Assembly: GCA_900553545.1 (NCBI GenBank)
Contig: USDP01000066.1
Location: forward strand, 1-8,369
Direction of reading: 5' to 3'
Length of the DNA stretch: 8,369 nt
From: an uncultured Eubacteriales bacterium
GTDB lineage: Bacteria; Bacillota; Clostridia; Oscillospirales; Oscillospiraceae
This document shows positions 1 to 6,841 of this stretch, one piece after another. Each line of letters starts with the position of its first letter. The stretch's first letter is position 1. Made by a program: the position numbers and the translations under genes. Below the pieces are notes generated by a model that saw only the letters and a program-made list of their open reading frames with translations, made no database searches and was not told the origin of the DNA.

Positions 1-6
1 ACGAGT

Positions 7-91
7 TGGTGCGAGAGATGAGACTTGAACTCACACGACGGTTGCCACACGCACCTCAAACGTGCCTGTCTACCTATTCCAGCACTCTCGC
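7..91 (-). tRNA. tRNA-Leu (anticodon GAG)
   Basis: Read on the minus strand this is a complete 85-base class II tRNA with the CCA end encoded (complement of 7-9). The acceptor stem GCGAGAG pairs with CTCTCGC, with discriminator base A at 10. The T arm is GTGAG, loop TTCAAGT, CTCAT. The anticodon stem CACGT/GCGTG encloses loop TTGAGGT, placing anticodon GAG at 55-57, preceded by the required U33. A variable arm of about 13 bases (TGG-CAA-CCG core) fits leucine tRNAs. It decodes CUC/CUU. Stem pairing was checked by eye only. A consensus promoter lies just upstream; no other tRNA is visible in the window, but a cluster could continue to the left. Confidence 0.95.
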
Positions 92-106
92 ATCGAATGC
101 TTCATT

Positions 107-134
107 ATTATAACACCAATTTCAGATTTGTCAA
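107..134 (-). promoter_or_regulatory. Sigma-A promoter of the tRNA-Leu
   Basis: On the minus strand a perfect -35 TTGACA (129-134) and a perfect -10 TATAAT (107-112) are separated by 16 bases. Transcription would start near 100, about 9 bases before the mature tRNA 5' end. The AT-rich run upstream (135-145) could act as an UP element. Both hexamers are consensus, as expected for a strong stable-RNA promoter. Confidence 0.9.
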
Positions 135-178
135 GAAAAATTTAAGACCTTTGTATGGTCGCTGGCAGCACTTTTCTC

Positions 179-207
179 TTGCGATTTTGGGCAGTTTCTG
201 CTATACT
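179..207 (+). promoter_or_regulatory. Sigma-A promoter of rsmE
   Basis: On the plus strand TTGCGA (179-184) and TATACT (202-207) are spaced 17 bases apart, with predicted transcription start near 214. It faces rightward, back to back with the tRNA promoter, and lies 38 bases before the rsmE ribosome binding site. It would drive rsmE and the following membrane protein gene. Confidence 0.75.
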
Positions 208-251
208 ATCTAAGGCTCAGGCCGAGTTCGCTGAAAAACAGGAGGTTCGCC

Positions 252-986
252 GTGCCAAAGTTCTTTGTTTCGCCAAACGATGTGCAGGAAAATTTTCTGG
301 TGCTCACCGGGGAAAACGCCGCGCATGCAAAGGTTTTGCGCCTCCAGTGCGGCGAGACGGTGACGGTCTGCGATGGGGTCGGGCAGGATCTGACGTGCGT
401 CGTCAGCGATGTGTTGCCGGGGCAGATCAGTCTGGTCGTGCAGAGCAGGGAGGCATCCCGTGCGGAGCCGCCGGTCGCGTGCAGCGTCTACATGGCGTAT
501 GCGAAGGCGGACAAGCTGGAGCATGTGATCCAGAAGGCAACGGAGCTTGGCGCGACCGAGATCGTGGCATTCCCGTCGAGCCGGTGCGTGTCGCGCCCGG
601 ATGAGAAATCGCTGGCCAAAAAACTGGAACGGTGGCAGAAGATCGCGGCTTCTGCGGCGGAGCAGTCCGGCAGAGGCCGAATCCCGAGTGTGCTGACGGT
701 GAATTCCTACCGCGAGGCGGTGGAACGGGCGGCGCGGAGCGAGCTGCCGCTGTTTCCGTATGAGAATGAACGGACGGTGTCGCTGCGGGCGGCTATCGGG
801 CCGGCGCAGTTCCGCACGGCGGCCATCATGACCGGACCGGAGGGCGGATTTTCCGAAGATGAGGTTCGGCTGGCCGAGGAGGCCGGCATGAAAATATGTT
901 CCCTGGGTCCTAGAATTTTGCGGTGCGAGACGGCGCCGCTCTGCGCACTGAGCGCGGTGCTGTATGCCGCAGGCGCGCTGGAATGA
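252..986 (+). CDS. rsmE: 16S rRNA (uracil(1498)-N3)-methyltransferase RsmE
   Basis: Recognised as RsmE, the SPOUT-class enzyme that uses S-adenosylmethionine to methylate N3 of U1498 in 16S rRNA of the small ribosomal subunit. The 244-residue length is typical. The N-terminal PUA-like domain (about 1-70) carries the family HAKVLRLQCGE stretch at 25-35. The C-terminal SPOUT knot domain contains QKATELGATEI (94-104), AAEQSGRGRIP (135-145), the SAM-binding-loop motif TGPEGGFSEDEV (194-205) and SLGPRILRCETA (217-228), all hallmarks of the family. Start is GTG at 252, chosen because AGGAGG sits at 240-245 with a 6-base gap; the protein then begins MPKFFV as in homologues. It is followed after 33 bases by a membrane protein gene in the same direction. 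The usual partner prmA is not present next to it. Identification is secure; nothing looks damaged. Confidence 0.96.
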   Translation: MPKFFVSPNDVQENFLVLTGENAAHAKVLRLQCGETVTVCDGVGQDLTCVVSDVLPGQISLVVQSREASRAEPPVACSVYMAYAKADKLEHVIQKATELGATEIVAFPSSRCVSRPDEKSLAKKLERWQKIAASAAEQSGRGRIPSVLTVNSYREAVERAARSELPLFPYENERTVSLRAAIGPAQFRTAAIMTGPEGGFSEDEVRLAEEAGMKICSLGPRILRCETAPLCALSAVLYAAGALE

Positions 987-1019
987 CCCAGTCGGGAATG
1001 GGAGAAGGATGGAGTTAAG

Positions 1020-1778
1020 TTGAAGCAAGCCAATGTGATTGAAACGAAAAAAAGCGGCGATTCTGTCGTATATCAGGTTCCCGGTGCGTTTGCGCTGCTG
1101 TTTGTCGTGCTCGTTGCGCTGCGGCGCATTGGAGCGTATTACGGAACGGTGGATGGGTTCCAGCCCGTGCTCTACGCCACGCGGAAGCTGGTGTGGGTGT
1201 TTGCGGCGCTGACGGTGGTCTGCCTTGCGGGCGCGATCTTCGGGAAGAAGACGTGGATGCGTGCGGTGGGGCGCTATGGCGCGGTGCTGATGGCGCTGGC
1301 GCTGGTGAGCGCGTTTGTGCTGAGCAAATACTGGACGGCGAAGCTGCTGTTCCTCTATCTGCTGCACGCTGTGGTCTATTGCCTGTACATGGTCTACAAG
1401 CTGTATCGCGGTGAATTCTTCGCCTACTCGCTGGCAACGTCCGTCTCGGGCTGTGTGTTTTTCTTCTTCTCGAAGGGCGTGGCGTTCAACACGCGCGGCA
1501 TCCTGCTGGGCCTTCTGGCGCTGGCGGCGCTGGTGTTCGTGGCGGTGTTTGCGGCGCTGGCCGCGAAGGGAAAGGGCGTTTTGAAGCTCGGCGGCAAGCA
1601 GGTTCGCGTGCTGCCGAAGTCGTTCAACCCAATCGTGCTCTATGTGGTCTGTGCGCTGTGGCTGGTGTGCCTCTTGCTGTGCTACGTGCTGGGCGCGTCG
1701 TTCGCGTACTACTGCATGTTTGCAGCGATTGCGTTTGAGCTGGTCGCGGCGGTGTATTACACCTTTCAGTTGAAATAA
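1020..1778 (+). CDS. Polytopic membrane protein of unknown function
   Basis: Not recognised as a named family. The 252-residue product is very hydrophobic, with about eight likely transmembrane helices at roughly 22-38, 55-75, 86-102, 107-127, 132-151, 159-181, 203-224 and 225-248. Basic stretches lie between helices (for example RKLV 55-58, KKTWMRAVGR 76-85, KGKGVLKLGGKQVRVLPK 183-200). No signal peptide, catalytic motif or nucleotide-binding motif is visible; the short N-terminus (1-20) is polar. The start is TTG at 1020: the nearby ATGs at 998 and 1008 run into stops within a few codons, while TTG has GGAG at 1011-1014 at good spacing. It lies 33 bases after rsmE and ends at a strong terminator, so the two are probably one transcript. 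Codon bias towards G/C-ending codons matches its neighbours. It could be a transporter-like or sensory membrane protein; the sequence does not decide. Confidence 0.8.
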   Translation: MKQANVIETKKSGDSVVYQVPGAFALLFVVLVALRRIGAYYGTVDGFQPVLYATRKLVWVFAALTVVCLAGAIFGKKTWMRAVGRYGAVLMALALVSAFVLSKYWTAKLLFLYLLHAVVYCLYMVYKLYRGEFFAYSLATSVSGCVFFFFSKGVAFNTRGILLGLLALAALVFVAVFAALAAKGKGVLKLGGKQVRVLPKSFNPIVLYVVCALWLVCLLLCYVLGASFAYYCMFAAIAFELVAAVYYTFQLK

Positions 1779-1786
1779 GGACTCCG

Positions 1787-1819
1787 ATCCCGTGAACACA
1801 TCCTGTTCACGGGATTTTT
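1787..1819 (+). terminator. Intrinsic terminator of the rsmE-membrane protein unit
   Basis: A perfect 12-bp stem (ATCCCGTGAACA, 1787-1798, with its complement 1804-1815) encloses a 5-base loop CATCC and runs directly into a T run (1815-1819). It starts 9 bases after the membrane protein stop codon. A second T run at 1825-1830 reinforces it. There is no matching A run on the left, so it acts mainly rightward. Confidence 0.93.
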
Positions 1820-1842
1820 GCGTCTTTTTTGGCCGAATATAC

Positions 1843-1884
1843 AAAAACCGCTCTGCTGAACTCGCTGCTCAGCAGGGTGGTTTT
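1843..1884 (-). terminator. Intrinsic terminator downstream of the aldo/keto reductase
   Basis: On the minus strand AAAACC-A-C-C-CTGCTGA pairs with TCAGCAG-A-G-CGGTTTT over 16 positions with two mismatches, around a 9-base loop, and ends in five Ts (1843-1847). It lies about 13 bases after the aldo/keto reductase stop. It faces the rightward terminator at 1787-1819, so the convergent transcripts are separated. Its sequence resembles the hairpin at 2886-2924. Confidence 0.8.
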
Positions 1885-1896
1885 GACTCAGAAGGA

Positions 1897-2760
1897 TCAC
1901 ATTTTTGTGATTTGATCGATCTTTACTTGTTCTTCCTCGGAAAAAGCGGTGTTTTCCAACGCCTTGATATGATCCAGAATCTGCGACGGTTTGGACGCGC
2001 CGATCAGAACGCTCGTCACGATCCCGTCACGCAGGACCCAGCTGAGCGCCATTTCGGCCAGCGTCTGTCCGCGGCTGACTGCAAGCTCGTTGAGGGCGTG
2101 GATCTGGTGCAGACGTTTTTCTGTCAGATCCTCCGCGTGCAGGAACCGTCCGTCGGTTTTGATACGGCTGTCCTCTGGAATTCCATGCAGATACCGGTCT
2201 GTCAGCATCCCCTGCGCCAGCGGGCTGAACGCGATGATGCCCTTTTGCAGCCGGGCGGCGCTCTCCTTCAGGCCGTTTTGCTCAATCGTCCGGTCAAAGA
2301 TGGAATAGCGGTTTTGATTGATGATGAATGGGCAGCGCAGCTCGTTCAGAATTTTGCAGGCTTTCTTCAACGCCCGGCCGTCGTAATTGGAAAGGCCGAC
2401 ATACAGCGTATTTCCCTCGGTGACTGCCTGCGCCAGCGCGCTCATGGTTTTCTCCAGCGGCGTGCTGGAATCCACACGGTGATGATAGAAGATGTCAACG
2501 TAGGGAAGGCCCATGCGCTGTAAGCTCTGGTCGAGGCTCGCGAGAATGTGCTTCCTGCTGCCCCAGTTTCCGTAAGGGCCGTCCCACATCTCATAGCCGG
2601 CCTTTGTGCTGATGACCAGTTCGTCGCGGTAAGCGCCCAGTTCTTCGCGGAGGATGCGACCCGGATTCCGCTCTGCGCTGCCGGGGGTTGGGCCGTAGTT
2701 GTTTGCGAGATCGAAATGCGTGATCCCATGGTCAAAGGCCGTGAAGCAGAGCTGCTTCAT
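1897..2760 (-). pseudogene. Aldo/keto reductase, N-terminally truncated (YghZ/Gpr-like)
   Basis: An NADPH-dependent aldo/keto reductase related to the L-glyceraldehyde 3-phosphate reductase (YghZ/Gpr) group, judged from HGITHFDLANNYGPTPGSAE (11-30 of the 287-residue frame), FYHHRVDSSTPLEKTMSAL (91-109), GLSNYDG and LIGASKPSQI near the end. The likely catalytic tetrad is present: Asp17, Tyr22, Lys53 (STKAG) and His94. However, relatives carry roughly 40 further residues before this point (first beta strands and the SLGLW stretch), and here they are absent. The ATG at 2760 lies inside the family sequence (SEYEN before it is still family-like), and no ribosome binding site precedes it. Upstream in-frame codons stay open but read as unrelated sequence. 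The simplest reading is a 5'-deleted gene broken near 2775-2785. A non-canonical short but active form cannot be ruled out. Family call is secure; pseudogene status is inference. Confidence 0.75.
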
Positions 2761-2777
2761 GTTTTCGTATTCAGAGA

Positions 2778-2843
2778 TGTTTGCGCGAAAACTTGCCGCT
2801 GCCGCAGTGGAAGGACTACCGGCAACGGGTGTATGAGGAATAG
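2778..2843 (+). pseudogene. Possible C-terminal remnant of an unidentified gene
   Basis: On the plus strand the frame ending at TAG 2841-2843 reads CLRENLPLPQWKDYRQRVYEE, a composition (charged, aromatic, no runs) that looks like a genuine protein C-terminus. It abuts exactly the place where the aldo/keto reductase on the other strand loses its family sequence. It is followed 42 bases later by a terminator hairpin. It may be the surviving tail of a gene whose body was lost in the same deletion that removed the reductase N-terminus. I do not recognise the family, and the stretch is short, so chance coding appearance remains possible. Confidence 0.3.
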
Positions 2844-2885
2844 AGGCGTTCGGGGCTGTCCATAGACGTGGAGAAGCGCAGCGAT

Positions 2886-2924
2886 AAAACCGTCCTACTG
2901 AGTGCCTTTCAGCAGGACGGTTTT
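2886..2924 (-). terminator. Terminator hairpin downstream of guaA, possibly bidirectional
   Basis: An 11-bp perfect stem (AAAACCGTCCT with AGGACGGTTTT) is extended by 3 bp beyond one mismatch, around a 9-base loop. Because A and T runs form the stem ends, it can act in both directions. Leftward it would end the glnA-ANTAR-pyrG-guaA operon, about 125 bases after the guaA stop; rightward it would end the lost gene whose tail lies at 2778-2843. The T tract after the stem is short, so efficiency is uncertain. Confidence 0.65.
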
Positions 2925-2972
2925 GCTTGTCATTTTGGAATCATTCTCTCGAAGTACCGGATTTGCAAAATT

Positions 2973-2990
2973 AGTATCAATCCAGTATCA
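2973..2990. repeat. TGATACT direct repeat pair near the guaA 3' end
   Basis: AGTATCA occurs at 2973-2979 and 2984-2990 (TGATACT on the minus strand), exactly 11 bases apart, about one helical turn. The surrounding 2925-3049 contains no gene and no other clear signal. The 3' end of guaA is a known integration site for genomic islands, and paired short repeats on one face of the helix could be recombinase arm-type sites. No second copy of the guaA end is present in the window, so an att site is not demonstrated. Confidence 0.35.
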
Positions 2991-3049
2991 CGAGCCATTT
3001 TGACGGGCAAAAAAGACTGTATTCACGCGGGTTTCCGGCGTTTTCGGAA

Positions 3050-4573
3050 TTACTCCCATTCGATGGTCGCGGGGGGCTTCCCTGTAATATCGTAGACGAC
3101 GCGGCCGGCACCCTTGACTTCATTGACGATGCGGGACGACACGATGCCGAGCACATTGTGCGAGATCGGCGCGTATTCGCACGTCATGAAGTCCGACGTG
3201 CGCACGGCGCGCAGCGCGATTGTATAGTCATACGTCCGGAAATCGCCGACGACGCCGACCGAGCGGATGCCGGTCAGGACGGCGAAATACTGGTCGGCGC
3301 GGACGCGGTGCCGGATGACCTCCTCGCGGAAGATGGCGTCGGCGTCTTGCAGGATGCGGACTTTTTCCGCTGTGAGTTCGCCCAGCACGCGCACGCCGAG
3401 TCCGGGACCGGGGAACGGCTGCCGCTCGACAAAGCGGCGCGGCAGGCCGAGCTGACGGCCCAGCGCACGGACCTCATCCTTGAAGAGGCCGCGCAGCGGC
3501 TCCACCACGCCCTCAAAGCGCATGTCCTTCGGCAGTCCGCCGACGTTGTGATGGCTCTTGATGGTGGCCGCCTTGCTCCCGCCGGACTCGATAACGTCGG
3601 GATAGATCGTGCCCTGCGCGAGGAACTTCACATCCGGCAGCTTCTTGGATTCTTCCTCAAAGACGCGGACGAACTCCGCGCCGATGATCTTGCGCTTCTG
3701 CTCCGGATCGGTGACGCCCTTGAGCGCTGCGAGGAAGCGCTCTGCCGCGTTGACGCGGACAAGGTGGATGGCCGTGCTGCGGAAGGCGCGCTCGATCTCG
3801 TCGCCCTCGTTTTTGCGCATCAGGCCGTGGTCGACGAAGATGCAATGTACCTGACCGGGGATGGCCTTCGAGAGCAGCACCGCGCAGACCGAGCTGTCCA
3901 CGCCGCCGGACAGCGCCAGCAGCACATGCGCGCTGCCGACCTGCTCGCGCACGGACTGGATCAGCTGCTTCTCGAGATTCTTCAGGTTGTAGTCGCCCGC
4001 AGCGCCGCAGACCTCATAGAGGAAGTTGCGGATGATCTGCGTGCCGTTCGGCGTGGACTCGACCTCGGGGTGGAACTGCACGGCGTAGATCTTCCGCGCC
4101 GGGCAGGCCATCGCTGCGTTCGGGCAGGAGGCCGTGTGCGCCGTGGAGGTGAAGCCTTGCGGGAGCACAGTGATCTGATCGGTGTGGCTCATCAGGCCGA
4201 TCTGCTGGGCGGAAAGGCCCTTGAACAGCGCGCAGGCCGGGTCGACCTCCATCGCTGTCTTGCCGTATTCGCTTGTCGCGCACGGCGCGACCGTCCCGCC
4301 GAGGCTCCATGCCGTCAGCTGTGCGCCATAGCAGATGCCGAGCACCGGGATGCCAAGTTCGAAGATGCGCTTGTCACAGTGCGGCGAGTCGTCGAGATAG
4401 ACACTGTTCGGCCCGCCGGTCAGGATGATGCCGATGGGGTTCAGCGCCTGGACTTGTTCGGCGGTCAGATCGCCGGCCTTGACGATCGAATAAACGCTGC
4501 ACTCGCGGACACGCCGCGCGATCAGCTCCTTGTACTGTCCTCCGAAATCGAGGATTAAAACAGTCTGTGCCAT
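3050..4573 (-). CDS. guaA: GMP synthase (glutamine-hydrolysing)
   Basis: Makes GMP from XMP, ATP and the amide nitrogen of glutamine, the last step of de novo guanine nucleotide synthesis in the cytosol. The 507-residue length is normal. The N-terminal class I glutamine amidotransferase domain (about 1-190) has GGPNSVY (53-59), nucleophile Cys81 in GICYGAQL, and the His168/Glu170 pair in QFHPEVE. The ATP-pyrophosphatase domain follows, with P-loop SGGVDSS (222-228) and VDHGLMRKNEGDEI (247-260). The C-terminal dimerisation domain ends with the invariant GKPPATIEWE. The start ATG at 4573 is fixed by AAGGAGG at 4581-4587, 7 bases away. It begins 18 bases after the pyrG stop, so its ribosome binding site lies immediately behind pyrG and translation is probably coupled. 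It is the last gene of the operon. Confidence 0.97.
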   Translation of the reverse strand: MAQTVLILDFGGQYKELIARRVRECSVYSIVKAGDLTAEQVQALNPIGIILTGGPNSVYLDDSPHCDKRIFELGIPVLGICYGAQLTAWSLGGTVAPCATSEYGKTAMEVDPACALFKGLSAQQIGLMSHTDQITVLPQGFTSTAHTASCPNAAMACPARKIYAVQFHPEVESTPNGTQIIRNFLYEVCGAAGDYNLKNLEKQLIQSVREQVGSAHVLLALSGGVDSSVCAVLLSKAIPGQVHCIFVDHGLMRKNEGDEIERAFRSTAIHLVRVNAAERFLAALKGVTDPEQKRKIIGAEFVRVFEEESKKLPDVKFLAQGTIYPDVIESGGSKAATIKSHHNVGGLPKDMRFEGVVEPLRGLFKDEVRALGRQLGLPRRFVERQPFPGPGLGVRVLGELTAEKVRILQDADAIFREEVIRHRVRADQYFAVLTGIRSVGVVGDFRTYDYTIALRAVRTSDFMTCEYAPISHNVLGIVSSRIVNEVKGAGRVVYDITGKPPATIEWE

Positions 4574-4591
4574 GGGGATACCTCCTTGGTG

Positions 4592-6205
4592 TCAAAGATT
4601 GTTCTCGCCTTGTCCGGCGAGCGACGCGGCGATGAAGCCGCGGAAGAGCGGATGCGCCTTGTTCGGGCGCGATTTGAATTCGGGGTGATACTGTACGCCG
4701 ACGAAGAACGGATGCTCCGTCAGCTCCACGGTCTCCACCAGCCGCCCATCCGGCGACAGGCCGGAGAGCGTCAGGCCCGCGGCAGTCAGCGCGTCACGGA
4801 AATCGTTGTTGAACTCATAGCGGTGGCGGTGCCGTTCGGAAATTTCGAGCGTGCCATAGCAACGCGCCATGGTCGTGCCCGGCTGGATGACGCACGGATA
4901 CGCGCCAAGGCGGAGCGTGCCGCCCTTGTCGATGTCGCCGCTCTGGCCGGGCATGAAGTCGATGACCTTGTGCTTGCACTGCTCGTCAAATTCGGACGAG
5001 TGCGCGTCGGAGATCCCGGCGACGTCGCGCGCGAATTCGATCGTTGCGATCTGCATACCGAGGCAGATGCCGAAGTAGGGGACGTTGTGCTCGCGGGCAT
5101 AGCGCGCCGCGAGGATCATGCCGTCGATGCCGCGCCCGCCGAAGCCGCCCGGGACAATGATTCCATCCACCTGCGAGAGGATGTTGTGATAGTTGCCCTC
5201 GTTCAGCGTCTCGGAGTCGATCCACTGGATGTCCACATCCGCGCCGAGCGCGAAGCCCGCGTGCCGCAGCGCCTCGGCCACGGAGAGATAGGCGTCGTGC
5301 AGCTGGACATATTTGCCGACGAGGCCGATCTTGACCGTGCGCTCGCGCGATTTGATGCGCGCCACCATGTCCGACCATTCGGCCAGATCGGGCGCGGGCG
5401 TGTCGATAGCCAGCTCGCGGCAGACGACGGAGGAGAAGTTCGACGCCTCCAGCATCAGCGGCGCCTCATACAGGCAGGGGAGCGTGATATTTTCGATGAC
5501 GCAGTCCGGCTTGACGTTGCAGAACATCGAAATTTTGCGGAAGATGGACGGCTCCAGCGGCTCGTCGCAGCGGAGGACGATGATGTCCGGCCGGATGCCC
5601 ATGCCCTGCAGCTCTTTGACGGAATGCTGCGTCGGCTTGGATTTGTGTTCGTCGGAGCCACGCAAAAACGGCACCAGCGTGACATGGATGAAGAGGCTGT
5701 TCTCCTGCCCAACCTCGAGGGAGATCTGCCGCACGGCCTCGAGGAAAGGCTGCGATTCGATGTCACCGATGGTGCCGCCAATTTCTGTGATGACGATGTC
5801 CGCATCGGTCTGCTTGCCGACACGGTAGACGAATTCCTTGATTTCGTTGGTAATGTGGGGGATGACCTGCACGGTGGAGCCGAGATACTCGCCGCGCCGC
5901 TCCTTGTTCAGCACGTTCCAGTAGACTTTGCCGGTCGTGAGGTTGGAGTATTTGTTGAGGTCTTCGTCGATGAAGCGCTCATAATGGCCGAGGTCGAGGT
6001 CGGTCTCCGCGCCGTCTTCCGTCACGTAGACCTCGCCGTGCTGATAGGGACTCATCGTGCCGGGGTCGACGTTGATGTAGGGGTCGAGCTTCTGCGCGGC
6101 GACCTTCAGCCCCCGCATCTTCAGCAGCCGGCCAAGCGACGCCGCCGTGATGCCCTTTCCAAGGCCGGAGACCACGCCGCCGGTCACAAAAATGTATTTC
6201 GTCAT
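4592..6205 (-). CDS. pyrG: CTP synthase (glutamine-hydrolysing)
   Basis: Converts UTP to CTP using ATP and glutamine amide nitrogen, the final step of pyrimidine nucleotide synthesis. The N-terminal synthetase domain begins MTKYIFVTGGVVSGLGKG with the ATP-binding loop, followed by KLDPYINVDPGTMSPYQHGEVYVTEDGAE and EIGGTIGDIES, all signature stretches. The C-terminal class I amidotransferase domain has PGGFGGRGIDG, nucleophile Cys381 in GICLGMQ, and His507/Glu509 in QYHPEF. An in-frame ATG at 6211 would add two residues, but the GAGGA ribosome binding site (6213-6217) is only 1 base from it and 7 from the ATG at 6205; family proteins also begin MTKY. I therefore choose 6205, giving 537 residues, the usual length. 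It starts 18 bases after the ANTAR gene stop and ends 18 bases before guaA. Confidence 0.97.
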   Translation of the reverse strand: MTKYIFVTGGVVSGLGKGITAASLGRLLKMRGLKVAAQKLDPYINVDPGTMSPYQHGEVYVTEDGAETDLDLGHYERFIDEDLNKYSNLTTGKVYWNVLNKERRGEYLGSTVQVIPHITNEIKEFVYRVGKQTDADIVITEIGGTIGDIESQPFLEAVRQISLEVGQENSLFIHVTLVPFLRGSDEHKSKPTQHSVKELQGMGIRPDIIVLRCDEPLEPSIFRKISMFCNVKPDCVIENITLPCLYEAPLMLEASNFSSVVCRELAIDTPAPDLAEWSDMVARIKSRERTVKIGLVGKYVQLHDAYLSVAEALRHAGFALGADVDIQWIDSETLNEGNYHNILSQVDGIIVPGGFGGRGIDGMILAARYAREHNVPYFGICLGMQIATIEFARDVAGISDAHSSEFDEQCKHKVIDFMPGQSGDIDKGGTLRLGAYPCVIQPGTTMARCYGTLEISERHRHRYEFNNDFRDALTAAGLTLSGLSPDGRLVETVELTEHPFFVGVQYHPEFKSRPNKAHPLFRGFIAASLAGQGENNL

Positions 6206-6212
6206 GTCCATA

Positions 6213-6217
6213 TCCTC
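6213..6217 (-). promoter_or_regulatory. Ribosome binding site deciding the pyrG start
   Basis: GAGGA on the minus strand lies 7 bases before the ATG at 6205 and only 1 base before the ATG at 6211. The spacing favours the downstream ATG, which gives the canonical MTKYIFVTGG N-terminus. Confidence 0.7.
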
Positions 6218-6223
6218 GTCTTT

Positions 6224-6805
6224 CTATATCGTCTGTAAAATTTGTTCCGCAATGATTTTTCGGCTCACACATCGATCCATCGCCTGCTTTTCGATCCAGC
6301 GGTGCGCCTCCTGCTCGGTCATGGCCTTCCGCTCGATGAGCAGACATTTCGCCCGGTTCACCAGCCGGATCTCGGCCATCTTCTCCTCAAAGCTGGCCGT
6401 TTTCTGCTCCATGCGGCGCAGCCGTTCGCGCGTGCCGCAGAGCAGCTGTAAGGTCTGCGTCAGCAGCTGCGGCGTTGTCGGCTTTTGCAGCGTGAGGATG
6501 CCGTTCGGCGTCAGCCGGGCGGACAGCTCTGCATACTGCTCCGCCTTCACGAGCAGGAGCACGCCCGCGCCGCTCGTCTCGCTCAGCTCCAGCGCCAGCT
6601 GCGTCCCAAACTCGTCGGGCAGCGGCGCGTTGACGATGACGATGTCGAAGCTCTGCTCCAGCAGCAGCCGCCGGGCGGACGCCGCGTCGCGCACGGCCCG
6701 CACCGGGTCGTATTGCCCTTCGGGGAGCAGCGTGTGCAGGGACGCGCTGAATTTGTCCGCTGCCGATACGGTGAGCACGCTGTATGTCTGTTCGATGCGA
6801 TCCAT
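6224..6805 (-). CDS. ANTAR-domain response-regulator-like antiterminator (NasR/NitR type)
   Basis: A 193-residue putative RNA-binding regulator. Residues about 8-122 form a receiver-like domain; about 125-145 a coiled-coil linker (RERLRRMEQKTASFEEKMAEI); about 146-190 an ANTAR domain (NRAKCLLIERKAMTEQEAHRWIEKQAMDRCVSRKIIAEQIL). ANTAR proteins bind paired hairpins in nascent RNA and prevent termination. In the receiver, the usual phospho-acceptor Asp is Asn59 (FDIVIVNAPLPDEFG) and the acidic pair after strand 1 is reduced to Asp17, while Lys108 (LQKP) is kept. It is therefore probably not phosphorylated and may respond to a partner protein or ligand. Start ATG 6805 has AAAGGAGGG at 6812-6820. 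It lies 36 bases after the glutamine synthetase stop and 18 before pyrG. This pairing with glutamine synthetase is known in clostridia and points to nitrogen control. Domain call is secure; the target is inferred. Confidence 0.9.
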   Translation of the reverse strand: MDRIEQTYSVLTVSAADKFSASLHTLLPEGQYDPVRAVRDAASARRLLLEQSFDIVIVNAPLPDEFGTQLALELSETSGAGVLLLVKAEQYAELSARLTPNGILTLQKPTTPQLLTQTLQLLCGTRERLRRMEQKTASFEEKMAEIRLVNRAKCLLIERKAMTEQEAHRWIEKQAMDRCVSRKIIAEQILQTI

Positions 6806-6841
6806 CCGCGTCCCTCCTTTCCGGTTTTCAGGGGCTGTATT

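Noticed and set aside
210..1844. 544-codon minus-strand open frame opposite rsmE and the membrane protein
   Set aside because: Shadow of GC-rich codons: it is rich in Arg, His and Gln, has no family motif, and covers two well-supported opposite-strand genes.
1892..1912. Inverted repeat ATCACA-TTTT-TGTGAT at the reductase 3' end, resembling a CRP-type operator
   Set aside because: It lies at the end of a coding frame, away from any promoter, and is short enough to be chance.
2868..3095. Small plus-strand frame across the guaA 3' end
   Set aside because: Its C-terminal part is the antisense of the invariant guaA end, and the rest overlaps the terminator; no coding support.
3158..4558. 466-codon plus-strand open frame over guaA
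   Set aside because: Antisense shadow of a fully recognisable guaA; composition dominated by Ala, Arg and Asp with no motif.
4586..6238. 550-codon plus-strand open frame over pyrG
   Set aside because: Antisense shadow of pyrG; no ribosome binding site that fits and no recognisable domain.
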